Part shown: positions 13,560-20,290 of the stretch, one piece after another | Position numbering within the stretch: position 1 is the first letter of the stretch | How the letters are laid out: each line of letters opens with the position of its first letter | Origin: a virus | Strand: one strand, 5' to 3' | DNA length: 29,613 bases | IMG/VR virus record: IMGVR_UViG_3300022221_000018 | Location: 1-29,613 of that record | Made by a program: the position numbers and the translations under genes | Notes under the pieces: generated by a model | What the model saw: only the letters and a program-made list of their open reading frames with translations | Databases searched by the model: none | What the model was told of the DNA's origin: nothing

Positions 13560-14560
13560 TTAATGTATTGAGCTTATTTGATGGTATGAGTTGCGGTCAA
13601 TTAGCGCTGCGTCAATCCGGTATCTCATACAGTAAGTATTACGCCAGTGAACTGGATAAGTACGCGATAGCTGTTACTCAAGCCAATTTCCCCGATACGC
13701 AACAAATGGGTGATGTTGCCGGGTGGAAAGATTGGAACATTGACTGGTCATCGATTGATCTTTTGATTGGTGGTTCACCCTGTCAGGGTTTTAGCTTTGC
13801 AGGGAAGCAATTGGCATTTGATGATCCACGTTCCAAACTGTTTTTTGTTTACATTGACATTCTGAATCACATTCAATCAGTCAATCCTGATGTTCAGTTT
13901 CTACTTGAGAATGTGAAGATGAAAAAGGAACACCTGGACGTTATTTCTGAATATAGTGGTGTTGAACCTGTGTTCATTAATTCCGCATTAGTATCGGCAC
14001 AGAATCGTCAACGGTATTATTGGGCAAGTTGGAATATTGAACAGCCAAAAGATAAAGGTATTTTGTTAGCCGATGTTCTCGAAGGCGAAGGAACGGGATG
14101 GATTAAAAATAAAGGTGAATGGCACTCAAGAGACGTAAAAGGAATGTGTCTCGATGCTAATTATTTTAAGGGCGTTGATAATCACGGCCAGCGAACAATG
14201 ATAAAATGCGGATCAATGATAGGAAGGCGGATTGACCCTGTCACTGGTAAACGAGCAGATGACAGGAGGGACATTAAACCGATCCAGAGGATAGAAATAA
14301 GAGAAGATGATAAAACTGGAACTATCACAACCGTTCAGAAAGATAACCTGGTCATAATGCAGACAATACGAGCATTAAAGGGTGCTCAATATAGAAAACT
14401 AACACCTATCGAATGCGAACGACTTCAAACAGTACCCGATAATTACACAAACCACGTTAGCAACTCCCAGCGTTATAAGATGCTAGGCAACGGCTGGACT
14501 GTTGATGTGATTACCCACATTCTTAATCAATCACCTTTTGAGAAGTTGAGTTTCTTATGA
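13556..14560 (+). CDS. DNA (cytosine-5) methyltransferase
   Basis: The product is 334 residues with the canonical m5C motifs in order: I (LSLFDGMSCG, residues 5-14), IV (GGSPCQGFSFAG, catalytic Cys76), VI (ENV, 118-120), VIII (QNRQR, 149-153) and X (GNGWTVDV, about 312-319). The variable region between VIII and X is long (about 155 residues) and sets target specificity. The motif I wording with FDGMSCGQ resembles the DNMT3-like branch common in phages. No matching restriction enzyme is nearby, so protection of phage DNA from host restriction is the likely role. Target sequence cannot be read from the protein. Confidence 0.92.
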   Translation: MINVLSLFDGMSCGQLALRQSGISYSKYYASELDKYAIAVTQANFPDTQQMGDVAGWKDWNIDWSSIDLLIGGSPCQGFSFAGKQLAFDDPRSKLFFVYIDILNHIQSVNPDVQFLLENVKMKKEHLDVISEYSGVEPVFINSALVSAQNRQRYYWASWNIEQPKDKGILLADVLEGEGTGWIKNKGEWHSRDVKGMCLDANYFKGVDNHGQRTMIKCGSMIGRRIDPVTGKRADDRRDIKPIQRIEIREDDKTGTITTVQKDNLVIMQTIRALKGAQYRKLTPIECERLQTVPDNYTNHVSNSQRYKMLGNGWTVDVITHILNQSPFEKLSFL

Positions 14561-14748
14561 GCGTTACATGTTGGACACCTTACCCTGATTGCGATGATTT
14601 TTATTGCAACATTCACAAAGAACACGCTGCGGATTGCGCTTATCCTAGTGTTGACGTATGGGTTGAATCTGGTTTGTGGCCCTACGAGAATGAAGTTAAT
14701 GAGGATGTACTTACTTTTGTAACAGATAACCCCTTGGTGGATGAATAA
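14557..14748 (+). CDS. Small Cys-rich acidic hypothetical protein
   Basis: The product is 63 residues, starting in an ATGA overlap with the methyltransferase stop. Four cysteines and a histidine in the first half (CWTPYPDCDDFYCNIHKEH then DC) could bind a metal. The rest is acidic. Its stop shares a base with the helicase start (TAATG). No family is recognised. Confidence 0.6.
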   Translation: MSVTCWTPYPDCDDFYCNIHKEHAADCAYPSVDVWVESGLWPYENEVNEDVLTFVTDNPLVDE

Positions 14749-17700
14749 TGCTTAAACCACAACAGTTCTTTCCGTACCAACGCAAAGCCATCATCCACCA
14801 AATCACCCATAATGAGTCGATGCTGTGGTTGGACATGGGTTTGGGTAAAGAGCAACCAAACTCCGAACCAGTATTAACACCATCAGGTTGGGTTAATATG
14901 GGTGATCTGAAACCCGGTATGTTTGTCATCGGTTCTAACGGTACACCTTCTGAAATTCTAAGTGTTCACCCTCAAGGTGTGAAGGATGTTCTCAGAATCA
15001 CATTCAATGATGGATCATGGACTCGTTGTGGATGGGATCACATCTGGATGGTTCAGACTGCGACACAGAAGAAACGTGAACAGGGTTTCCAGAAGATGAC
15101 AACCCGTGAACTGATTGACTCAGGTTTACGTTCCGGTCCTAATCGTAAATGGTCAATACCTTTGATTTCAAAACCAGTGTCATATATTGCAGTTGATCTA
15201 CCAGTCAGTCCTTATTTAATGGGTGTAATTTTAGGTGACGGCAACATCTCAGAAAAAAGTGGTGTAACTGTCTGCACTGACGTTGAGATTATCAGAAGCC
15301 ATCTTGGTTTGAATGTCACTAGGAAACACGAGACATCGGGATACACCGGATATACTTATATACCAGGTGTGAAGCAGATCATGCGCGAACTCGGACTCAT
15401 GGGTAAACTGAGTCATGAAAAGTTTGTGCCTGAGATATATCTTCGTGGATCAAAACGTCAACGACTTTTGTTGTTGAAAGGATTGTTGGACACTGACGGG
15501 TCACCAATTACCTGTGGTGGTGGGGTTGAGTTCTCATCTAGCTCTGAATCACTTGCTGACTCTGTTGTGGAATTAACCCAGTCACTAGGTGGTGTTGCTA
15601 GAAAGTCAGATTCCAGAATCACAAGGTATCAAAATGGTGAAGGTCGCTCGAGCTGGCGTGTCAATGTAAAACTTCCGTCAGAACTTGAACCGTTCAAGTT
15701 GAAACGAAAATTGGACAAGTGGATTAGACCAACGAAGTATCAACCAGTACGATACATTGAATCGATTGAACCTGAAGATTATCAGGAAGAGTCAACCTGT
15801 ATCAGTGTGGGTGCTGCTGATTCACTCTACGTGACTAGGAACCATATTGTTACTCACAACACACCGATCACGTTGACCACCATCGAGCATCGCATTCGCA
15901 TGGGTGAGATTAAGAAGTGTCTCATCGTTGGACCTGTTCGTGTCATCATCGCTGTATGGGAGCGGGAAGCTCGGAAGTGGGAGCATACAAAACATCTCAG
16001 CTTCAGTGTAATCCGTGGTACACCAGAACAGCGACTTCGCGCCATGTTCCGTGAAGCTGACATCCACTTGGTCAATTACGAGAACCTTGCTTGGTTGTCG
16101 AATCAGTTGACACACTACTACCTAAATCAGAATCAAGAGATCCCTTGGCAGATGTGTGTTTATGATGAAGTGTCAAAGATGAAGAATGCTCAGGCGCAAC
16201 GTATGAAGGGTGGTGTGCGTACTATGAACAAAGGGAAACCAAACGAAACCAAAACACAGTTCATTGGTTGGAAGAAGATCATTCCCCACTTCAAGTACAA
16301 GACTGGATTGACTGGGACACCTGCTTCCAATGGTTACCTGGATCTTCATGGACAGTATCTGGCTATCGATGGTGGCGAACGATTAGGTGAATTCATCAGT
16401 CACTTCAGGGATCGTTACTTCTCTGCAGATTACATGGGGTTCAACCATGAAGTGACTGATGTTGGTAAGGTCATGATCGAAGATCGTATTGCTGACATCA
16501 CAATTAAAATGGATGCTGAGGATTATTTGGACATTCCCCCTGTAAAGTTCAACGACATTTGGATACAGATTACAGATAAAGTTCGTAGTCAGTATGATGA
16601 CATTGAGAAAGATATGTTCACTCGACTCGATGATGGGACTGAGATTGAAGTGTTCAATCGTGCATCGGTATCCAACAAGTGTTTGCAGTTCTGCAATGGA
16701 TCCGCTTACAACGAGCCTGGACAACCTGAGTGGTCGCACGTTCATGATGAGAAGTTGGACGCGGTGGGTGACATCCTAGAGGAAGCAGCCGGATCACCTG
16801 TGTTGCTGGGTTACACTTTCAGAATGGATGCTGAACGCATCATGAAAAAGTACAAGCATTACAACCCGGTGAACTTGACCACCACACCAACTGCACAATT
16901 ACCTGCAACATTGGAGCGTTGGAACCAGGGGAAAATACGATTAATGATCGGTCATCCTGCGTGCTTACATCCATCAACTCAAGTGTTGACTGAACGGTGT
17001 GGATGGGTCAAACTCATGGATGTTAAACTAAATGATCGGGTGTTTGATGGTGTTGAGTTTGTTGAACACGATGGTTGTAGCTATTCAGGTTATAAAGAAG
17101 TCACTGATGTTTTCGGCATCACTATGACACCAGACCATAAGTTATTTATCGGGGATGAATGGGTGGAGGCTCGAAATGTTGGAGATTCTGAAGAAGTTAG
17201 AACAGAAGCATTATACCAATACGAAGGTGATGACCCTGGCGTTGGTGAGATGTTTGAGATGTCAGACCGAGTTCAAAATAATTCACCAGAATGCAGTGAA
17301 ACACAATCGACTGAATCGGACCCATTGTCAACACTGTGTTCAAGATCGGCATCACAATCTCACTGGAACGCGAATCTGGAGAATCTGGTGCGGGATGAAG
17401 CATCGATCTTTGAATCAGCAGGATCAAAACTACGCAGCTCGTGGAATAACAATATGCGACAGATGGCTGGAGTTCCCCAACTTTTACGAAGACATGTGCG
17501 AAGATTACTCGGACGACTTAACACTGGAGCGAATCGATGTGAACAAGTCATACTCAAAAGAGAATTGCACCTGGGTGACAGCATTTGCACAACAAGGCAA
17601 CAAGCGAATGAATCGACGCTTCATTTATCAGGGGGAAGACATTCATCTAGCAGAACTGTGTCGTCGTTCAGGCTTCAGCAAGATGATGTTGACTACGCGA

Positions 17701-18170
17701 TTGAACCAGGGAATGACAGTCGAAGAAGCCGTACTGGATGCTCAAAACTCACCTTACGGGAAGAGTATGAGGCAGGTGAATGTGAGGCGAAGGGAAGCCA
17801 GAAAGAACACGTCTATGACCTTGTGAACTGCGGTCCACGTCATCAGTTCCTCATTAGGAATGACGAAGGTGAAGTGTTCATCTCGCATAATTCAATGGGA
17901 CATGGTATTGACGGACTGCAGGACACAGGACACATCCTGGTGTGGTTTGGTTTACCGTGGTCGTTGGAGTTTTACTATCAGATGATTGGTCGGTTGAAAC
18001 GGACCGGACAAACGAAGCCTGTCATTGTGCATCAGTTGTTGATTGAGGGTACTCTGGATCTAGCTGTGTTGGATGCACTTCGACGAAAAGCAACAGATGA
18101 AGCAGGTCTGAAGCAATCCATCGACAGGTATCGTCAAGGTCAAGTTACAAAGGAGTTGAGCTTCCTTTAG
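14748..18170 (+). CDS. SNF2-type helicase with two inteins
   Basis: The frame codes for 1,140 residues, but removal of two inteins (35-371 and 739-1048) leaves a 493-residue helicase, a usual phage SNF2-like size. Extein motifs: N-terminal FPYQRKAI (Q-like motif), Walker A WLDMGLGK/TPITL (split by intein 1), Walker B-type VYDEVSKMKN, motif III TGLTGTPASN, motif V HPA/SMGHGIDGLQ (split by intein 2), motif VI QMIGRLKRTGQ. It likely remodels or unwinds DNA during replication or recombination. Until both inteins splice, the ATP site is broken, so activity depends on splicing. The 3' end overlaps the convergent holin-like gene by 26 bases. Confidence 0.9.
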   Translation: MLKPQQFFPYQRKAIIHQITHNESMLWLDMGLGKEQPNSEPVLTPSGWVNMGDLKPGMFVIGSNGTPSEILSVHPQGVKDVLRITFNDGSWTRCGWDHIWMVQTATQKKREQGFQKMTTRELIDSGLRSGPNRKWSIPLISKPVSYIAVDLPVSPYLMGVILGDGNISEKSGVTVCTDVEIIRSHLGLNVTRKHETSGYTGYTYIPGVKQIMRELGLMGKLSHEKFVPEIYLRGSKRQRLLLLKGLLDTDGSPITCGGGVEFSSSSESLADSVVELTQSLGGVARKSDSRITRYQNGEGRSSWRVNVKLPSELEPFKLKRKLDKWIRPTKYQPVRYIESIEPEDYQEESTCISVGAADSLYVTRNHIVTHNTPITLTTIEHRIRMGEIKKCLIVGPVRVIIAVWEREARKWEHTKHLSFSVIRGTPEQRLRAMFREADIHLVNYENLAWLSNQLTHYYLNQNQEIPWQMCVYDEVSKMKNAQAQRMKGGVRTMNKGKPNETKTQFIGWKKIIPHFKYKTGLTGTPASNGYLDLHGQYLAIDGGERLGEFISHFRDRYFSADYMGFNHEVTDVGKVMIEDRIADITIKMDAEDYLDIPPVKFNDIWIQITDKVRSQYDDIEKDMFTRLDDGTEIEVFNRASVSNKCLQFCNGSAYNEPGQPEWSHVHDEKLDAVGDILEEAAGSPVLLGYTFRMDAERIMKKYKHYNPVNLTTTPTAQLPATLERWNQGKIRLMIGHPACLHPSTQVLTERCGWVKLMDVKLNDRVFDGVEFVEHDGCSYSGYKEVTDVFGITMTPDHKLFIGDEWVEARNVGDSEEVRTEALYQYEGDDPGVGEMFEMSDRVQNNSPECSETQSTESDPLSTLCSRSASQSHWNANLENLVRDEASIFESAGSKLRSSWNNNMRQMAGVPQLLRRHVRRLLGRLNTGANRCEQVILKRELHLGDSICTTRQQANESTLHLSGGRHSSSRTVSSFRLQQDDVDYAIEPGNDSRRSRTGCSKLTLREEYEAGECEAKGSQKEHVYDLVNCGPRHQFLIRNDEGEVFISHNSMGHGIDGLQDTGHILVWFGLPWSLEFYYQMIGRLKRTGQTKPVIVHQLLIEGTLDLAVLDALRRKATDEAGLKQSIDRYRQGQVTKELSFL
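14850..15860 (+). mobile_element. Intein 1, class 3-like, with LAGLIDADG endonuclease, in the P-loop
   Basis: This 337-residue insert lies between GLGK and TPITL of Walker A. It starts with Glu-Gln (EQPNSEPVLTPSGW) and not Cys or Ser, so classical N-terminal chemistry is impossible. The class 3 'WCT' signature is present: block B GWDHIW with Trp two residues after His98, block F TCISV with Cys351, block G IVTHN with Thr369, followed by Thr as +1. The endonuclease domain has both LAGLIDADG motifs with acidic residues: YLMGVILGDG (about 154-163) and LLKGLLDTDG (about 241-250). It should therefore be mobile. The precise first residue (Glu35 or Gln36) is judged from restoration of GKT. Confidence 0.85.
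16962..17891 (+). mobile_element. Intein 2, class 1, in helicase motif V, with nested out-of-frame gene
   Basis: This 310-residue insert lies between HPA and SMGHGIDG. It has Cys739 at its start, block A wording (STQVLTERCGWVKLMD), block B TPDHKLFIG (His797), block F HVYDLV (Asp1024) and block G EVFISHN with Ser as +1, so class 1 splicing looks intact. Between blocks B and F the in-frame protein (about 800-1020) is low-complexity, rich in Ser, Arg and Glu, and has no endonuclease motif. The same bases in the +1 frame encode a homing-endonuclease-like protein (17176-17826). Confidence 0.88.
17176..17826 (+). CDS. Homing endonuclease-like gene nested in intein 2, +1 frame
   Basis: The product is 216 residues from ATG 17176, with GGAGG (17165-17169) six bases upstream; the ATG at 17155 lacks room for a ribosome site. 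It has a zinc-ribbon-like start (CLRC and CQHC), then TRIWRIWCGMKHRS, ARGITICDRW, FPNFYEDM and LERIDVNKSYSKENCTWVT. These match a widespread phage and mobile-element family read as HNH-like (typical wording GGRGI.VC..W, LDRID..G.Y...NCRW.T). The end (YQGEDIHLAELCRRSGFS, then TRLNQGMTVEEAV) is the family's helix-turn-helix. It begins just after intein block B and ends within block F, so it replaces the usual in-frame endonuclease domain. Activity is unproven. Confidence 0.8.
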   Translation: MLEILKKLEQKHYTNTKVMTLALVRCLRCQTEFKIIHQNAVKHNRLNRTHCQHCVQDRHHNLTGTRIWRIWCGMKHRSLNQQDQNYAARGITICDRWLEFPNFYEDMCEDYSDDLTLERIDVNKSYSKENCTWVTAFAQQGNKRMNRRFIYQGEDIHLAELCRRSGFSKMMLTTRLNQGMTVEEAVLDAQNSPYGKSMRQVNVRRREARKNTSMTL

Positions 18171-18657
18171 ACTTTGATCCGTGACTTGACCCAAACCAGA
18201 ATGACATGATCTGCGGTATGGAAGCAGTCATCACACCGATTAGAATGTTGCCGGTGTCACGCATACTCTCACCAATGTTCACTTCACCGAAGAACAGTAG
18301 ATACATGAGACCGAAGTAGCCAACAATGAATACCACAGAAAGTGTCATCTGAGGGACCATGTTTTGCTTCGCCATGTCACGGGCATCTTTCCGATCATCG
18401 ACTTCTAATTTATAGACATCAATGTCAAGGGCTTTCATTTGTGCCTCAAACTGCTGATCTGATTCTTTAATATCAGCCAGTTGTTCAGGTGTTGCACCGA
18501 TGATTGCAGATTCAAGTTCAGTCTGGTTTGCACCAGGCTTACCAAGAAGGTTTGCCAAATGTTGAGTTGCTTGTCCTGCAACGGGACCACCGAGTCCTGC
18601 TGCAATCGCAGGTGCGAAATTACGCACTAAATTGATTACATTCTTTCCAAGTTTCAT
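18145..18657 (-). CDS. Holin-like membrane protein (3TM phage/GTA holin type)
   Basis: The product is 170 residues with GGGAG about nine bases before the start. The N-terminal half is Ala/Gly-rich and then charged (ADIKESDQQFEAQMKALD, DDRKDARDMAKQ). Two membrane helices follow: MTLSVVFIVGYFGLMYLLFF and a weaker one NILIGVMTASIPQIMSFWF. It ends with GSSHGSKSKGS. The order R-D-ARDMA..., two helices, FWFGSS.GS..K is that of the GTA_holin_3TM family. The gene lies directly downstream of the endolysin, as expected in a lysis cassette. It would form lesions that release the endolysin; timing cannot be inferred. Confidence 0.75.
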   Translation of the reverse strand: MKLGKNVINLVRNFAPAIAAGLGGPVAGQATQHLANLLGKPGANQTELESAIIGATPEQLADIKESDQQFEAQMKALDIDVYKLEVDDRKDARDMAKQNMVPQMTLSVVFIVGYFGLMYLLFFGEVNIGESMRDTGNILIGVMTASIPQIMSFWFGSSHGSKSKGSSTPL

Positions 18658-18659
18658 TT

Positions 18660-19076
18660 TCAGTAACTCCCAATGAATTTAATATGCGGGTAATCTTTAA
18701 AGTCTGTCCATAACCCACCCCATTCGATACGATACCCTAGCTCACTGGCGGCTTGAAAAAAAGAACAAGCGACTTGAGCTAGATCACCTTCGTTCCATGT
18801 TGCCCGGCCGTTAACATAAGCGTAAAAATCAAGAGCATCAGAGAAAATCTTAACATCATCTACCTGATGATCTGATTTCTTTAATACTCCATCGGCCCTT
18901 GATGCGCCGATACTATACAGGTGTTGCTGGTCACTTATTGTACGTCCTCCGGCATATTCAGGGTGACCGAAGTCAACCTGGGTTATCTGAATAGCGCGGT
19001 TACTAATTTCTATCAATTCAGGTCTGGCACCCCTGCGCCGTTTTTTCGATGTCTCAGATAATTTAAACACACTCAT
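18660..19076 (-). CDS. Endolysin, M15-type peptidase (L-Ala-D-Glu / D-Ala-D-Ala)
   Basis: The start at 19076 is chosen over an in-frame ATG at 19103 because GGGGTGAAAAG lies upstream and the start overlaps the previous stop as TAATG. The product is 138 residues, normal for single-domain phage M15 peptidases. The zinc and catalytic residues are visible: KKSDHQ (H70), ALDFYAYVNG (D83) and EWGGLWTDFKDYPH (E118, H131), with GGRTISDQQHLYSIGAS near the N-terminus. It cleaves peptide cross-bridges of Gram-negative peptidoglycan. No signal peptide is visible, so release by the holin is likely. Confidence 0.88.
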   Translation of the reverse strand: MSVFKLSETSKKRRRGARPELIEISNRAIQITQVDFGHPEYAGGRTISDQQHLYSIGASRADGVLKKSDHQVDDVKIFSDALDFYAYVNGRATWNEGDLAQVACSFFQAASELGYRIEWGGLWTDFKDYPHIKFIGSY

Positions 19077-19459
19077 TAGCTTTTCACCCCGTTGGCAATC
19101 CAAAATTTAATTAAGAACCATCCAGCGCCTAGTAGAATACTGGTCGCCCCTAAGATTCCCGCAGTAGCTAGTTTGGATCGTTGTTCACGCCAAAAAAGTG
19201 ATGCGTCATTCTCACGATCAATCTTTGACTTGATAAAATCGTGATGTTCTGAATGTTCGTCAATACTTAGGGATTCAATGTGTGAATTGATGGACAGCAA
19301 CACTTTCATCATCGCAGCCGTACCAACTTCTTCACGTTCAATGTAAGCATTAATTCTATCATCTTGTTTCTGTATACGTTCGTCTTGTTTTTGTATACGT
19401 TCGTCTTGTTTTTGTACAGTTACAATCAGTTGATTCAACACTGGATCATCAGTCATCAT
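19076..19459 (-). CDS. Coiled-coil membrane protein of the lysis cassette
   Basis: The start is set at ATG 19459 (MMTDDPVLNQ), with AAAGGGAC upstream; the next codon is also ATG. A longer frame to 19516 would sit deep inside the previous gene. The product is 127 residues. It has three near-identical QKQDERI heptads near the N-terminus (a coiled coil), a polar helical middle, and one membrane helix near the C-terminus (LATAGILGATSILLGAGWFLI). This resembles phage spanin-like or antiholin-like tail-anchored proteins. Position beside the endolysin supports a lysis role, but the family is not certain. Confidence 0.65.
   Translation of the reverse strand: MMTDDPVLNQLIVTVQKQDERIQKQDERIQKQDDRINAYIEREEVGTAAMMKVLLSINSHIESLSIDEHSEHHDFIKSKIDRENDASLFWREQRSKLATAGILGATSILLGAGWFLIKFWIANGVKS
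19358..19420 (-). repeat. 21-bp tandem repeat encoding QKQDERI heptads
   Basis: About three copies of a 21-base unit containing CGTCTTGTTTTTGTATACGT (plus-strand wording) stand in tandem, with a few mismatches in the outer copy. Each unit is one coiled-coil heptad, so copy number changes alter coil length without breaking frame. Confidence 0.85.
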
Positions 19460-19952
19460 AGAGTCCCTTTCTGTTTTCAGATTCAAATGCTTTTTGACAA
19501 TGCGATCTAATGCCATCCGGGTAGCCGTCGATGATCCAGCTTAATCTTAACTTATTCCATCCGCCATCTACACCTGTGTCAGCTATCGACCAAATGCCAT
19601 CCCACAATCGAGATACAGGGCAGAATCCCAGGTTTGAGCCTAGAACTGCTGAAACAGACACTTTACGCGACACACCGAAGCGCCAGTTCACAGTTTTGAA
19701 TATGACATTCAAGATCGGTGAAGCCCAATACCCAATCCAGCGATCCCATCTGTCAAATAAATTGAATAGCGGCCTAATGGCAGTGTAAGAAACCCCCGCG
19801 ATCAGCAGGCTTAACCCCCAGTTTATCCAGAGTGCTTTATACCACCCTAACCCCAAATACAATAGCCAGGCATAAACAGGAAGCATCGGTGAAAGCACTG
19901 CTGCGAATAGTGCAAAGAAATGTAAGAATATTGCTAGTTTGATAAATCTCAT
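19449..19952 (-). CDS. Membrane protein, unknown role
   Basis: The product is 167 residues, starting in an ATGA overlap (19949-19952) with the upstream gene and preceded by AAGGGAC. The first 65 residues hold two or three hydrophobic helices (LAIFLHFFALFAAVLSPML, WLLYLGLGWYKALWINWGLS, LLIAGVSYTAI). The rest is soluble and W/G-rich (LWDGIWSIADTGVDGGWNKL, IIDGYPDG). No named family is recognised. It sits between fibre-assembly and lysis genes; a lysis or superinfection-exclusion role is possible but unsupported by any motif. Confidence 0.6.
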   Translation of the reverse strand: MRFIKLAIFLHFFALFAAVLSPMLPVYAWLLYLGLGWYKALWINWGLSLLIAGVSYTAIRPLFNLFDRWDRWIGYWASPILNVIFKTVNWRFGVSRKVSVSAVLGSNLGFCPVSRLWDGIWSIADTGVDGGWNKLRLSWIIDGYPDGIRSHCQKAFESENRKGLYDD

Positions 19953-20290
19953 ATAATCGCGTCCCTTGCAGCCTGCCGCGCATCGAGTATATCCTGCGGT
20001 ATCGGTTTTGCTATCTCATTAAATCTGATAACGTACCAATCTGTCGAAGCCAGGTATGCTTTCGACTCAGTGTTTATCAGCTCTTGTGCTTGCTGTGCTG
20101 CGTAATCATCTTTAACAGACTGATCTAGCAGTGTGGCAGTTGATAAATCGGCCTCGGCAATGTCTTCGTCGGACAGCGTGTATCCCCAGGCATCACCTAT
20201 CGGCATATCGTTTTCATCTAGCCCTTGTGCGTAATAATCAGCATCATAGCCTCCGACAAGGTTTTCCCGTATGTTTAATAATACTTTCAT
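19949..20290 (-). CDS. Putative tail fibre assembly protein
   Basis: The product is 113 residues with GAGGATAGCATA upstream. The end STDWYVIRFNEIAKPIPQDI followed by ARQAARDAI has the wording of the C-terminal region of many phage fibre-assembly and fibre-associated proteins. The N-terminus (MKVLLNIRENLVGGYDA) is short and beta-like. It lies directly downstream of the tail fibre gene with a one-base overlap (TAATG), the usual place for a fibre chaperone. Family assignment is by pattern and position. Confidence 0.6.
   Translation of the reverse strand: MKVLLNIRENLVGGYDADYYAQGLDENDMPIGDAWGYTLSDEDIAEADLSTATLLDQSVKDDYAAQQAQELINTESKAYLASTDWYVIRFNEIAKPIPQDILDARQAARDAII

Noticed and set aside
15822-16115. 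Minus-strand open frames in the helicase
   Set aside because: They lie inside a well-supported helicase extein and lack start signals or motifs.
17197-17590. Minus-strand open frames inside intein 2
   Set aside because: No ribosome sites or recognisable motifs; likely shadows of the two overlapping plus-strand frames.
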